From Rhodospirillaceae bacterium (GTDB lineage Bacteria > Pseudomonadota > Alphaproteobacteria > DSM-16000 > Inquilinaceae), in the NCBI GenBank assembly GCA_020638595.1, contig JACKIG010000046.1, forward strand, positions 1 to 22,066: a DNA stretch of 22,066 bases. The letters run 5' to 3'. The notes beneath the pieces were generated by a model. That model was not told the DNA's origin, did no database searches, and saw only the letters and a program-made list of their open reading frames with translations. Positions 15,881-22,066 of this stretch are shown here, in pieces. A program made the position numbers and the translations under genes. Every line of letters begins with the position of its first letter. Position 1 is the first letter of the stretch.

Positions 15881-17413
15881 ATGCTGCCGAGCATTTCCTT
15901 TGGCATCGAGGATATCGCGCAAGGCCGGCAGCGGCGGGTCGTGGCGGCGGAGCCGCTGCGCATCCTGCTGATCGGCGATTTCAGCGGTGCGGAAAGCTGC
16001 GGCGAGCCCGCCGGCATCGGCCGACCCATCGGCTTCGACCGCGACACCTATGAAGACTGCCTGGCGCGCCTGGCGCCGCGCCTGCGGCTGGACCTGCCGG
16101 GCGGCACGCTGGAGCTGCAGTTCAAGGAGATGGACGATTTCCATCCCGACCGTCTGTTCCACCAGGCCGGCGTTTTCGAGCGGCTGCGCGGGCTGCGCCG
16201 GCGGCTGACAAACCCCTCGCTGTTCGCAGCGGCGGCGGCGGAAATCGCCGGCTGGGGCGGGCAGGGCGGTGCCCCTGCGGCCGGCGACGGAGATGCCGCG
16301 CACCCGGCGCCGGACGACCCAGGCGACGATGCCGGCCTGCTTGATGCGGCCCTTGCGGCCACACCCCAACAGGTGCCCAGTGCATCGACCGACCGGGCCG
16401 ATGCGCTGGTCGATGCGCTGGTCCGCTCCGTCGTGGCACCGCACGTGGTCCCGCGGCCCGACCCGCGCCAGGACGAACTGGTGGGCGTGGTCGATGCCGC
16501 CATCGCCGACGGCCTGCGCGCCATCCTGCACCATCCGGCGTTCCAGCGGCTGGAGGCGACGTGGCGGGGGCTGGAATTCCTGGTGCGTCGCCTGGAAACG
16601 GGCGCGCAGCTCAAGCTCTACCTGCTCGATACCGGGCGGGCGTCGCTGGCCGCCGACCTGCTGGATGCCACCGACCTGCAGAAGACGGCCTTCTTCAAGC
16701 AGGTGGTGGAACCCAGCATCGGACTGGAAGGGGGGGAGCACTGGGGCCTGATGGTCGGCCTGTTCGGCTTCGACCACACCGCGGGGGATGCCGCCCTGCT
16801 GGGCCGGCTCGGCCGGCTGACGGCGCAGGCCGGGGCCGCCTTCGTCGCCACCGCGCGCCCCACCCTGTTCGGCGCCGCCGACCTTGCCGCCACGCCCGAT
16901 CCGGACGACTGGGCCGACCAGGGCGACGCGGCGGATGCTGAGGCTTGGGCCGTGGTGCGGCGCATGCCCGAGGCGGTGACGATCTGCCTGGCGGCCCCCC
17001 GCCTGCTGCTGCGCCAGCCCTATGGCCGGTCCAGCGATCCGTGCGAAGCGCTGGCATTCGAGGAGGTGGAGGGCGTGCCGGCGCACGGGCATTTCCTGTG
17101 GGGCGAGGCCGGCCTGGCGGCCGCCTTTGCCATCGGCAGCGGCTTCGCACTGTCCGGCTGGGGGCTGCGCATCTCCGCCACGGCGGAGATCGAGAACCTG
17201 CCGTTCTTCGTGGCGGCCACCGGCGACGGCGATCGCGAGCCGGTCCCCTGCGCGGAGGTGCTGCTGACCGAAAGGGCCGCGGCACGGATGCGCATGGCCG
17301 GCGTCACGCCGGTCCTGTCGGTCCGCAATCAGGACATGGTGCGCATGCCCGGCCTGCAATCGATCGCGGAGGTGACGGCCCCCCTCGCCGGCGGCTGGTC
17401 CACCGATGAGTGA
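15881..17413 (+). CDS. TssB/TssC-like type VI contractile-sheath fusion protein
   Basis: The 510-residue product appears to fuse two sheath-like parts. Residues 1-115 resemble TssB/VipA: PLRILLIGDFSG (25-36), then LELQFKEMDDFHPDRLF (77-93) and LRGLRRRLTNPSLF. A low-complexity Ala/Asp/Pro linker covers about 120-175. Residues 195-510 resemble TssC/VipB: VVDAAIADGLRAILHHPAFQ (203-222), then RLEATWRGLEFLVRRL and LKLYLLD, ending with PCAEVLLTERAAARMRMAGV and VRNQDMVRMPGLQSIA. TssB and TssC normally are separate proteins of about 165 and 490 residues, so the TssC part is short. No other type VI gene (tssA, E-H, J-M, hcp, vgrG, clpV) is in the window. Function is unproven; it may be a sheath homologue with another job. 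The stop overlaps the next gene by 8 bases. Confidence 0.8.
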   Translation: MLPSISFGIEDIAQGRQRRVVAAEPLRILLIGDFSGAESCGEPAGIGRPIGFDRDTYEDCLARLAPRLRLDLPGGTLELQFKEMDDFHPDRLFHQAGVFERLRGLRRRLTNPSLFAAAAAEIAGWGGQGGAPAAGDGDAAHPAPDDPGDDAGLLDAALAATPQQVPSASTDRADALVDALVRSVVAPHVVPRPDPRQDELVGVVDAAIADGLRAILHHPAFQRLEATWRGLEFLVRRLETGAQLKLYLLDTGRASLAADLLDATDLQKTAFFKQVVEPSIGLEGGEHWGLMVGLFGFDHTAGDAALLGRLGRLTAQAGAAFVATARPTLFGAADLAATPDPDDWADQGDAADAEAWAVVRRMPEAVTICLAAPRLLLRQPYGRSSDPCEALAFEEVEGVPAHGHFLWGEAGLAAAFAIGSGFALSGWGLRISATAEIENLPFFVAATGDGDREPVPCAEVLLTERAAARMRMAGVTPVLSVRNQDMVRMPGLQSIAEVTAPLAGGWSTDE

Positions 17414-17675
17414 GCGGACGGGATCATTGCCGTACCGCCTCGCGCTGGCCGCCGCAGTGCTGCTGTGTGCCGCCTGCGGCGATGACGAGGGGTCCGTCGA
17501 GGTCCTCAACGCCAGCGGCCTGGGTATCACCCTGGAACTGACGGACGGCGCCAGCCTCGACGCCGCCAAGGCGGAGGCGGAAGACCAGTGCCGCCGCTAT
17601 GCCCGCATGCCCCATCTCGGCTACACCGCCTTCGAAGGCGACGACACACTGGTGGTGTTCTACGAGTGCCGGTAG
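17406..17675 (+). CDS. Small predicted lipoprotein, unknown function
   Basis: The 89-residue product has a basic N-terminus, a hydrophobic stretch (residues 11-20) and a lipobox-like LCAAC ending at C24, so it is probably acylated and placed in the membrane facing the periplasm. The -3 position is Cys instead of the usual Leu, which makes the lipobox imperfect; cleavage by signal peptidase I is the alternative. The mature part is short and acidic, with two further cysteines (in EDQCRRY and at FYECR near the end) that could form a disulfide. I do not recognise the family. Its ATG lies 8 bases before the end of the TssB/TssC-like gene, so the two are translationally coupled. It is too short to be an ordinary TssJ lipoprotein. 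Confidence 0.7.
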   Translation: MSERTGSLPYRLALAAAVLLCAACGDDEGSVEVLNASGLGITLELTDGASLDAAKAEAEDQCRRYARMPHLGYTAFEGDDTLVVFYECR

Positions 17676-17694
17676 GCGATCGCCGTCGCGCGCG

Positions 17695-18288
17695 TCACCG
17701 GGGCACGACCATGGAGGGGTCGTCGGTGATACGGTCGGTGGTGCTGGTGATGCGCGGCGTCCCGGGCGAGAAATCGTGGTCGAGAAGGCGCTGGAGGACG
17801 ATGCCGAGGTCCGGCGAGTAGTATTCAGTGGCCGTGGGCGCTGCCCAGGCGTCAAAGACCTGCGTGTGGTCGATGATGACGGTGTCGTAGGCGCAATCGC
17901 CGATAGTGACCGTGTCGGTGCCGACAATCTCGTAGACCCCGGTATAGCGCATGGTTTCGCCGTTCTCGGTGGACGTCACCGGAATCTCGAAGCGGTCGCC
18001 GGTGTTGAACGCGAAGATCGGGTCGAGGGGCGCGCCGTATTCGAAGGCATAGCCGCCGCCCTGGCTATCCGGGCCGGCCAGCATGAACAGGCCGCGATAC
18101 ATCTTGAACGTCAGGATGTTGCCGCCGCCCAGCTCCGTGCGAAGGATCGTGACGCCGTCGCGGCCTGGGTAGACCGTCGTCGGCACCCCCTGTTCGAATA
18201 TCGTGAACGGGGTTGTGTCCCCCGGTTCCGGGCAGGCGGCATCGGCCAACGCCGGCACCAGCACCGCAAGGAGAGCGATGAGCCTCAT
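17695..18288 (-). CDS. Secreted protein of unknown function
   Basis: The 197-residue product begins MRLIALLAVLVPALADAAC, a Sec signal peptide with a likely cut after ALADA. The mature part is rich in Thr, Gly, Asp and aromatic residues with alternating hydrophobic positions, suggesting a beta-rich fold. It has two cysteines (residue 19 and in TIGDCAYDTV) that may pair. I do not recognise the family. GGGAGG lies about 5 bases before the ATG at 18288; the frame is open to 18435 but that extension crosses the repeat cluster and is unlikely to be translated. It converges on the lipoprotein gene (19-base gap). Its promoter must lie in or beside the repeat cluster upstream. Confidence 0.75.
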   Translation of the reverse strand: MRLIALLAVLVPALADAACPEPGDTTPFTIFEQGVPTTVYPGRDGVTILRTELGGGNILTFKMYRGLFMLAGPDSQGGGYAFEYGAPLDPIFAFNTGDRFEIPVTSTENGETMRYTGVYEIVGTDTVTIGDCAYDTVIIDHTQVFDAWAAPTATEYYSPDLGIVLQRLLDHDFSPGTPRITSTTDRITDDPSMVVPR

Positions 18289-18379
18289 CGGTGCCTCCCG
18301 CCTTTTTCGTTCCCTTGACGTCATGGCGCAGACATACCCAGGCGAGCAGCGATGCACAGTGATGGCTGTCACGTGTTCC

Positions 18380-18457
18380 AGGGGAACAGTACTTATTTGC
18401 ATGCTGGACCGCCCACACAGGGGGCGGTCCAGCATGCAAATAAGTACTATGTCCCCT
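18380..18457. repeat. Long hairpin formed by two inverted repeat copies
   Basis: Perfect 26-base arms (18389-18414 and 18422-18447) are separated by a 7-base loop, ACACAGG. Beyond the perfect part the arms continue with bulges to GGGG (18381-18384) and CCCC (18453-18456). The outer half of each arm is a copy of the repeat unit described at 18438-18530; the inner half (GCATGCTGGACCGCCC) is private to the hairpin. It is in the gap upstream of the secreted-protein gene and downstream of the ABC1/UbiB-like gene, so it could end transcripts from the latter. Confidence 0.85.
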
Positions 18458-18530
18458 TGATTCCAAATAAGTATTATGTCCCCTTAATCCTGCCCCCTCA
18501 ATTTCCTCTGTAAATAAGTATTGTGTCCCC
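18438..18530 (+). repeat. Short repeats, consensus AAATAAGTAYTRTGTCCCC
   Basis: Three direct copies start at 18438, 18465 and 18512; the first two are adjacent units of 27 bases, and the third follows after a further 47-base step. A fourth, diverged copy lies inverted at 18381-18398 in the left arm of the hairpin. Each is followed by YTRAT-like sequence. The copies are A+T-rich followed by CCCC, unlike the surrounding coding DNA. Their ending TGTCCCC resembles intergenic repeats that travel with REP-associated tyrosine transposases (Y1, IS200-like) in proteobacteria; this is from memory of the general pattern, and no transposase gene is present here. Confidence 0.8.
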
Positions 18531-18566
18531 CTGATCTCCCCACCAGCCCAACGAAGCGGCTGCGGG

Positions 18567-19943
18567 TTACGCCGCCGGCCGTTCGTCCGGTGCGGCGTCG
18601 TCTGGTGACAGGGGCACGTCGTGGCGGGTCAGCATCTCGCGCTGGCGGGCGGCGAGGGCGGTCTGGTCGAAATCGGCGATCAGCTCGTTGAACAGCTGGT
18701 ACCAGTTCACCTCGGCCTTCAGGTGGATGAAGACGGATCCCAGGCCCAATGCGGCGCGGTCCATGAAGACGAACTCGCGCGGGACCTCGATGGTCCCCAG
18801 GCGCTTCAGCTCGCCATGGACGGCGGCGGCCTTCTCGCGGCCGTAGACGCCGTTGTTCGTCTCGCCGATGGTGCGGGTGCGATCCTCCAGCACCGGGGCG
18901 TAGAGGAAGCCGGCCCAGACGTTCAGGACATCGACGATATCGTTGGTCAGGTGGCCGAACCCCCAGGTCCGGTAGGCTTCCGCGGCCCGCTCGCGGTCGT
19001 TCGTTTGCAGGGCGCGATAGAGCTCGATGACGCCGCCGACGAATTTCGGCGGAAAGACGCGCACGCAGCCGAAATCCAGCAGGTTGATGGATGTGTCCGG
19101 GCGGACCGAATAGTTGCCCAGGTGCGGGTCGCCATGGATCACGCCGTAGTAGTACAGCGGCACGTACCAGGCGCGGAACATGTTCAGCGCCAGCAGGTTG
19201 CGGCGCTCCAGCTCGCCGCCGACAGTGGACAGGATCGGTTCGCCGTCCAGCCAGTTGGTGGTCAGCAGGCGCTTGGTCGACAGTTCGGGCACGACCTCCG
19301 GCACGTGCACGCCCGCCTCTTCGGCCAGCATGCTGCGGTACAGCCGGCAATGGCGGCCTTCCAGGTCATAGTCCAGCTCTTCGCGCAGGCGGGCCGAGAT
19401 CTCCGCGTGGATCTGGCGGGTGGAGATCGCCTTGTCGTACCGCTCGAAGATCCCGAGAATCAGCTTGAGCTGGTTCAAGTCGGCCTCCACGGCCGAGCGC
19501 ATGTCCGGGTACTGCAGCTTGCAGGCCAACAGCCGCCCGTCATGGTGGACGGCCTTGTGCACCTGGCCCAGCGAGGCCGCGGCGGCGGCCTCCTTCTCGA
19601 AGCCGGCGAATCGCGACTGCCAGTCGGGGCCGAGCTCCGCGGCCATGCGCCGCTTGACGAAGGCCCAGCCCATGGGCGGCGCATTGGCCTGGAGCTGCTG
19701 GAGCTCGCCCACATATTCCTGCGGCAGCGCTTCGGGAATCGTCGCCAGCATCTGGGCGACCTTGACCAGGGGACCGCGCAAGCCCCCCAGCGCGTCCTTC
19801 AGGTCGGCGGCGTGTTTGCCGCGCTCGACCTTCAGGCCCAGATAGCGCTCCCCCGCCAGGCGGGCGGCCAGGCCGCCCATCTGCGTCGAAACGCGGGCGT
19901 ACCGCATCATGCGGCCGCCGAAGCTGTTTTCCTCCGACCCCAT
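18567..19943 (-). CDS. ABC1/UbiB-family atypical protein kinase-like protein
   Basis: The 458-residue product has the ABC1/ADCK/UbiB core: LVKVAQMLATIPEALPQEY near residues 59-77 (the KxGQ motif, with Ala in place of Gly), an alanine-rich nucleotide loop AAAAASLGQVHKA near 114-126, the lysine in LACKLQYP, the catalytic IHGDPHLGN, and the metal-binding LLDFGCVR. UbiB-type proteins are ATPases/kinases needed for ubiquinone or other lipid metabolism. This one lacks the C-terminal membrane helices of classical UbiB and has no ubi neighbours, so it is better called an ABC1-family paralogue. It starts 37 bases after the oligoendopeptidase gene on the same strand, so the two are probably one operon. 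Confidence 0.9.
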   Translation of the reverse strand: MGSEENSFGGRMMRYARVSTQMGGLAARLAGERYLGLKVERGKHAADLKDALGGLRGPLVKVAQMLATIPEALPQEYVGELQQLQANAPPMGWAFVKRRMAAELGPDWQSRFAGFEKEAAAAASLGQVHKAVHHDGRLLACKLQYPDMRSAVEADLNQLKLILGIFERYDKAISTRQIHAEISARLREELDYDLEGRHCRLYRSMLAEEAGVHVPEVVPELSTKRLLTTNWLDGEPILSTVGGELERRNLLALNMFRAWYVPLYYYGVIHGDPHLGNYSVRPDTSINLLDFGCVRVFPPKFVGGVIELYRALQTNDRERAAEAYRTWGFGHLTNDIVDVLNVWAGFLYAPVLEDRTRTIGETNNGVYGREKAAAVHGELKRLGTIEVPREFVFMDRAALGLGSVFIHLKAEVNWYQLFNELIADFDQTALAARQREMLTRHDVPLSPDDAAPDERPAA

Positions 19944-19980
19944 GGTATTCCGTCTCAGGCGTCCAGGTTCCAGGAAGCCG

Positions 19981-21786
19981 TCATGGATCCATGGCGGCCA
20001 GCTCGTCGATCAATCCCCTTATCACATTCAGGCCCTGCTGCCAGAACTGCGGGTTCGTCGCATCCAGGCCGAAGGGGGCCAGCAGCTCGCGGTGGCGCAT
20101 CGTGCCGCCGGCGCGCAGGAGATCGATGTACTTCGCGGCGAAGCCTTCGCCCGACTGCTGATAGACGGCATAGAGCGAGTTCACCAGGCAATCGCCGAAG
20201 GCATAGGCATAGACATAGAACGGCGAGTGGATGAAGTGGGGAATATAGGCCCACCAGATCGCATAGGCATCGTCGAAGCGGATCGCCGGGCCCAGGCTGG
20301 TGCGCTGCACGTCCAGCCAGATCGCGCCCAGCCGCTCGGCCGACAGCTCGCCCTGCCGGCGCTCGGAATGGACGCGGCGCTCGAACTCGTAGAAGGCGAT
20401 CTGGCGCACGACGGTGTTCAGCATGTCCTCCACCTTCGAGGCCAGCATGATCTTGCGGCGCCGTGCGTTGGTTTCGCCGTCGATCAGCGAGCGGAAGGTC
20501 AGCATCTCGCCGAAGACGCTGGCCGTCTCCGCCAGGGTCAGCGGCGTGTCGGCCATCAGGTGGCCCTGGGCCCCCGCCAGCACCTGATGGACACCGTGGC
20601 CCAGCTCGTGCGCCAGCGTCATCACGTCGCGCGTCTTGCCCTGGTAGTTCAGCAGGATATAGGGGTGGGCGCTGGGTACCGTGGGATGGGCAAAGGCGCC
20701 CGGCGCCTTGCCCGGCCGGGCCGGCGCGTCGATCCAGCCCTCGGCGAAGAAGCGCTGGCCGATGGCGGCCAGGTCCGGCGTGAAGCGCTGATAGGCATCC
20801 AGGACGATGCGCTCGGCCTCGGGCCAGGGGATGGTGCGATCGTCATCGTCCGGCAGCGGCGCGTTGCGGTCCCAGTAGTCGATCTGGTCGGATCCGAACC
20901 AGCGCGCCTTCATGGCGTAGTAGCGGTGGGCCAGCGCCGGATAGGCCGCGCGGACGGCCTTCAGCAGCGCGTCCACCACCGAATCCTCGACGAAGTTCGA
21001 CAGGTTGCGCGCCGACCACGGCTCCGCAAAGCGGCGCCATGTGTCCTCGATCTGCTTGTCCTTGGCCAGGGTGTTGGTGATATGCGCGAACAGCCGCGCA
21101 TTCTGTCCCAGCACTTCGCCGATCGCCTCCGCCGCCTCACGCCGCCGCCCGGGGGAGCGGTCGGTCAGGCAGTTCAGGGCCTCGGTCGAGGTCATCTGCC
21201 GGCCGTCGACGGGGAATCGCAGTTCGGCGATGGTTTCGTCGAACAGGCGGCCCCAGGCATTGCGGCCGGCCACGGCCTTCTCGTGCAGCAGCCGCTCCAC
21301 CTCGTCGCTCAGCTGATGGTCGCGGAAGACGCGGACGTCGCGCAGCCAGGGCTCGTAGTGCTTCAGGGCCGGCACCGTCATCAGGGCGTCGAGATCCGCC
21401 TGGTCCAGCCGGTTCAGCTCCAGCGTGAAGAACAGCAGGTTGCTGGATATGGACGTCACCCGTTCCTGCATCGTCTGCAGGAAGCGGCCGTTGGCGCCGT
21501 CGGACATATCGTCGGCATAGACCAGGTAGGCATAGCTCATCACCCGGCCCAGCGTCTCGTCGATGGTCTCGTAGTCGACGATGGCGGCCGCCAGCTCCTC
21601 CCCGTCCAGATCCGACAGCTTGCCGGCATAGCGGGCGTGGAAGCCCAGCGCTGCCTGCTCGGCCCCGCGCAGGTCGGCGTTCAGGGCCGACGCCTCGCGG
21701 CTCTCATAGAGATGGCTCAGGTTCCAAACGGGCAGTGGCCCCGGTTTCGGGGCGGCCTTGTCCCGGGACGTGGCCATTTCATTCAT
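19981..21786 (-). CDS. pepF: Oligoendopeptidase F, M3 family metallopeptidase
   Basis: This 601-residue cytoplasmic zinc peptidase cleaves short peptides. The zinc motif is H393-E394-L-G-H397, and the third ligand is E420 in LTLAETASVFGE, the M3 arrangement of HExxH plus a downstream Glu. PVWNLSHLYES at the N-terminus and the PF08439-like central helical region (LLFFTLELNRLDQ and following) fit the M3B/PepF branch. Near the C-terminus YAYAFGDCLVNSLYAVYQ and LLRAGGTMRHRELLAPFGLD are the usual closing motifs. I chose the ATG at 21786 because GGAGG lies 6 bases upstream; the ATG at 21777 is an alternative. Length is normal and no motif is missing. It likely heads an operon with the ABC1-family gene. 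Confidence 0.93.
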   Translation of the reverse strand: MNEMATSRDKAAPKPGPLPVWNLSHLYESREASALNADLRGAEQAALGFHARYAGKLSDLDGEELAAAIVDYETIDETLGRVMSYAYLVYADDMSDGANGRFLQTMQERVTSISSNLLFFTLELNRLDQADLDALMTVPALKHYEPWLRDVRVFRDHQLSDEVERLLHEKAVAGRNAWGRLFDETIAELRFPVDGRQMTSTEALNCLTDRSPGRRREAAEAIGEVLGQNARLFAHITNTLAKDKQIEDTWRRFAEPWSARNLSNFVEDSVVDALLKAVRAAYPALAHRYYAMKARWFGSDQIDYWDRNAPLPDDDDRTIPWPEAERIVLDAYQRFTPDLAAIGQRFFAEGWIDAPARPGKAPGAFAHPTVPSAHPYILLNYQGKTRDVMTLAHELGHGVHQVLAGAQGHLMADTPLTLAETASVFGEMLTFRSLIDGETNARRRKIMLASKVEDMLNTVVRQIAFYEFERRVHSERRQGELSAERLGAIWLDVQRTSLGPAIRFDDAYAIWWAYIPHFIHSPFYVYAYAFGDCLVNSLYAVYQQSGEGFAAKYIDLLRAGGTMRHRELLAPFGLDATNPQFWQQGLNVIRGLIDELAAMDP

Positions 21787-21979
21787 GCGATACCTCCATC
21801 GGCGGTCCACCCAATATGGCGTACCGATCGCAAGGCGCCAATGCCCCGGCGCTGCAATGGATGCCGGAACCGGCCCGTCACCGGATTACCCGGGCGGCCG
21901 AGCCATGCTAATTTTCCATAACGCCGGATGGGCCGGCGGCCGCCATCGTTGCTTTTTGTCGGGGGCCGGTCGGGTGGAA

Positions 21980-22008
21980 TTGCCCACTCGGTCAGTATTC
22001 ATTACCTA
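21980..22008 (+). promoter_or_regulatory. Candidate promoter of the right-edge gene
   Basis: TTGCCC (21980-21985) and TACCTA (22003-22008) are 17 bases apart, about 43 bases before the ATG at 22052, in a stretch less G+C-rich than the genes. The rest of the divergent gap between the pepF start and 22051 shows no other structure that I can support. The call is by eye. Confidence 0.3.
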
Positions 22009-22051
22009 AGGATATCGTTGCAACACAGTGACGGGGCTGGGAGGGCTCGCC

Positions 22052-22066
22052 ATGACGCTGCCGGCA
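22052..22066 (+). CDS. 5' end of an unidentified gene (cut by window edge)
   Basis: An ATG at 22052 is preceded by a strong ribosome site, GGGAGGG, with 6 bases between. Only five codons (MTLPA) are visible before the window ends, so nothing can be said of the product. It is divergent from pepF. Confidence 0.4.

Noticed and set aside
15722..17569. Minus-strand open frame of 615 codons antisense to the sheath-like gene
   Set aside because: The sheath-like product has recognisable TssB and TssC motifs. The antisense product is Arg/Gln/Gly-rich shadow sequence.
17676..17710. Dyad around GGCGATCGCC and GTGCC/GGCAC between the convergent lipoprotein and secreted-protein genes as a terminator
   Set aside because: The outer arms overlap the coding ends, pairing is imperfect and there is no T tract, so I do not call it.
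18203..18460. Small open frames reading through the hairpin and repeats as genes
   Set aside because: They depend on the repeated DNA and lack ribosome sites. The secreted-protein start at 18288 with GGGAGG explains the real coding part.
18438..18530. Direct repeats as a possible CRISPR array
   Set aside because: There are only three direct copies of about 19 bases at unequal spacing (27 and 47), no unique spacers of regular length, and no cas genes.
18621..21921. Two long plus-strand open frames (537 and 670 codons) antisense to the ABC1-family and pepF genes
   Set aside because: Both are shadows. The minus-strand genes carry complete catalytic motifs (HGDPHLGN and DFG; HELGH).

Overview
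The window reads as chromosomal DNA of a G+C-rich proteobacterium, most likely an alphaproteobacterium of the Rhodospirillales/Azospirillales type. The basis is strong G/C bias at third codon positions, a DUF1127 protein, an ABC1/UbiB-family kinase beside an M3 oligoendopeptidase, a sugar-acid dehydratase of the arabinonate/xylonate type, and a TssB/TssC-like protein. The lineage is inferred from gene content; there is no rRNA or other phylogenetic marker. I saw no tRNA, rRNA, CRISPR array, transposase gene or phage gene.

Layout. (1) 1-680, minus strand: the 5' end of an exported protein and a DUF1127 protein. (2) 786-6715, plus strand: a tight run of a LysR regulator, the [NiFe]-hydrogenase maturation genes hypF, hypC, hypA and hypB, and a Gfo/Idh/MocA oxidoreductase. 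hypD, hypE and the hydrogenase itself are not in the window. (3) 6730-9722: a membrane protein with a TerB-like domain (minus), then an IlvD/Edd-family sugar-acid dehydratase (plus). (4) 9845-11631: a MarR regulator (minus) facing away from an N-carbamoylputrescine amidase (plus), separated by a 422-bp A+T-richer region with several small palindromes. (5) 11656-14113: a MocR-type regulator (minus) divergent from an EamA/DMT transporter (plus), with a 17-bp palindrome over the regulator's start codon. (6) 14135-17675: a methyltransferase with a regulatory domain (minus) divergent from a TssB/TssC-like fusion (plus), whose stop overlaps a small lipoprotein gene. (7) 17695-18288: a secreted protein of unknown function (minus). 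(8) 18380-18530: a cluster of four related short repeats, two of them forming a 26-bp hairpin. (9) 18567-21786, minus strand: an ABC1/UbiB-like kinase downstream of oligoendopeptidase F, probably one operon. (10) 22052-end: the first codons of a plus-strand gene.

How the genes work together. HypA and HypB deliver nickel. HypF makes the carbamoyl-derived CN ligand precursor, and HypC is the chaperone for the Fe(CN)2CO unit. The run therefore covers part of [NiFe]-hydrogenase assembly and must rely on hypD and hypE elsewhere if it is functional. The two divergent regulator/effector pairs (MarR/amidase, MocR/transporter) look like self-contained local circuits. The least explained parts are the isolated contractile-sheath-like gene with its lipoprotein and divergent methyltransferase, and the repeat cluster beside the unknown secreted protein.
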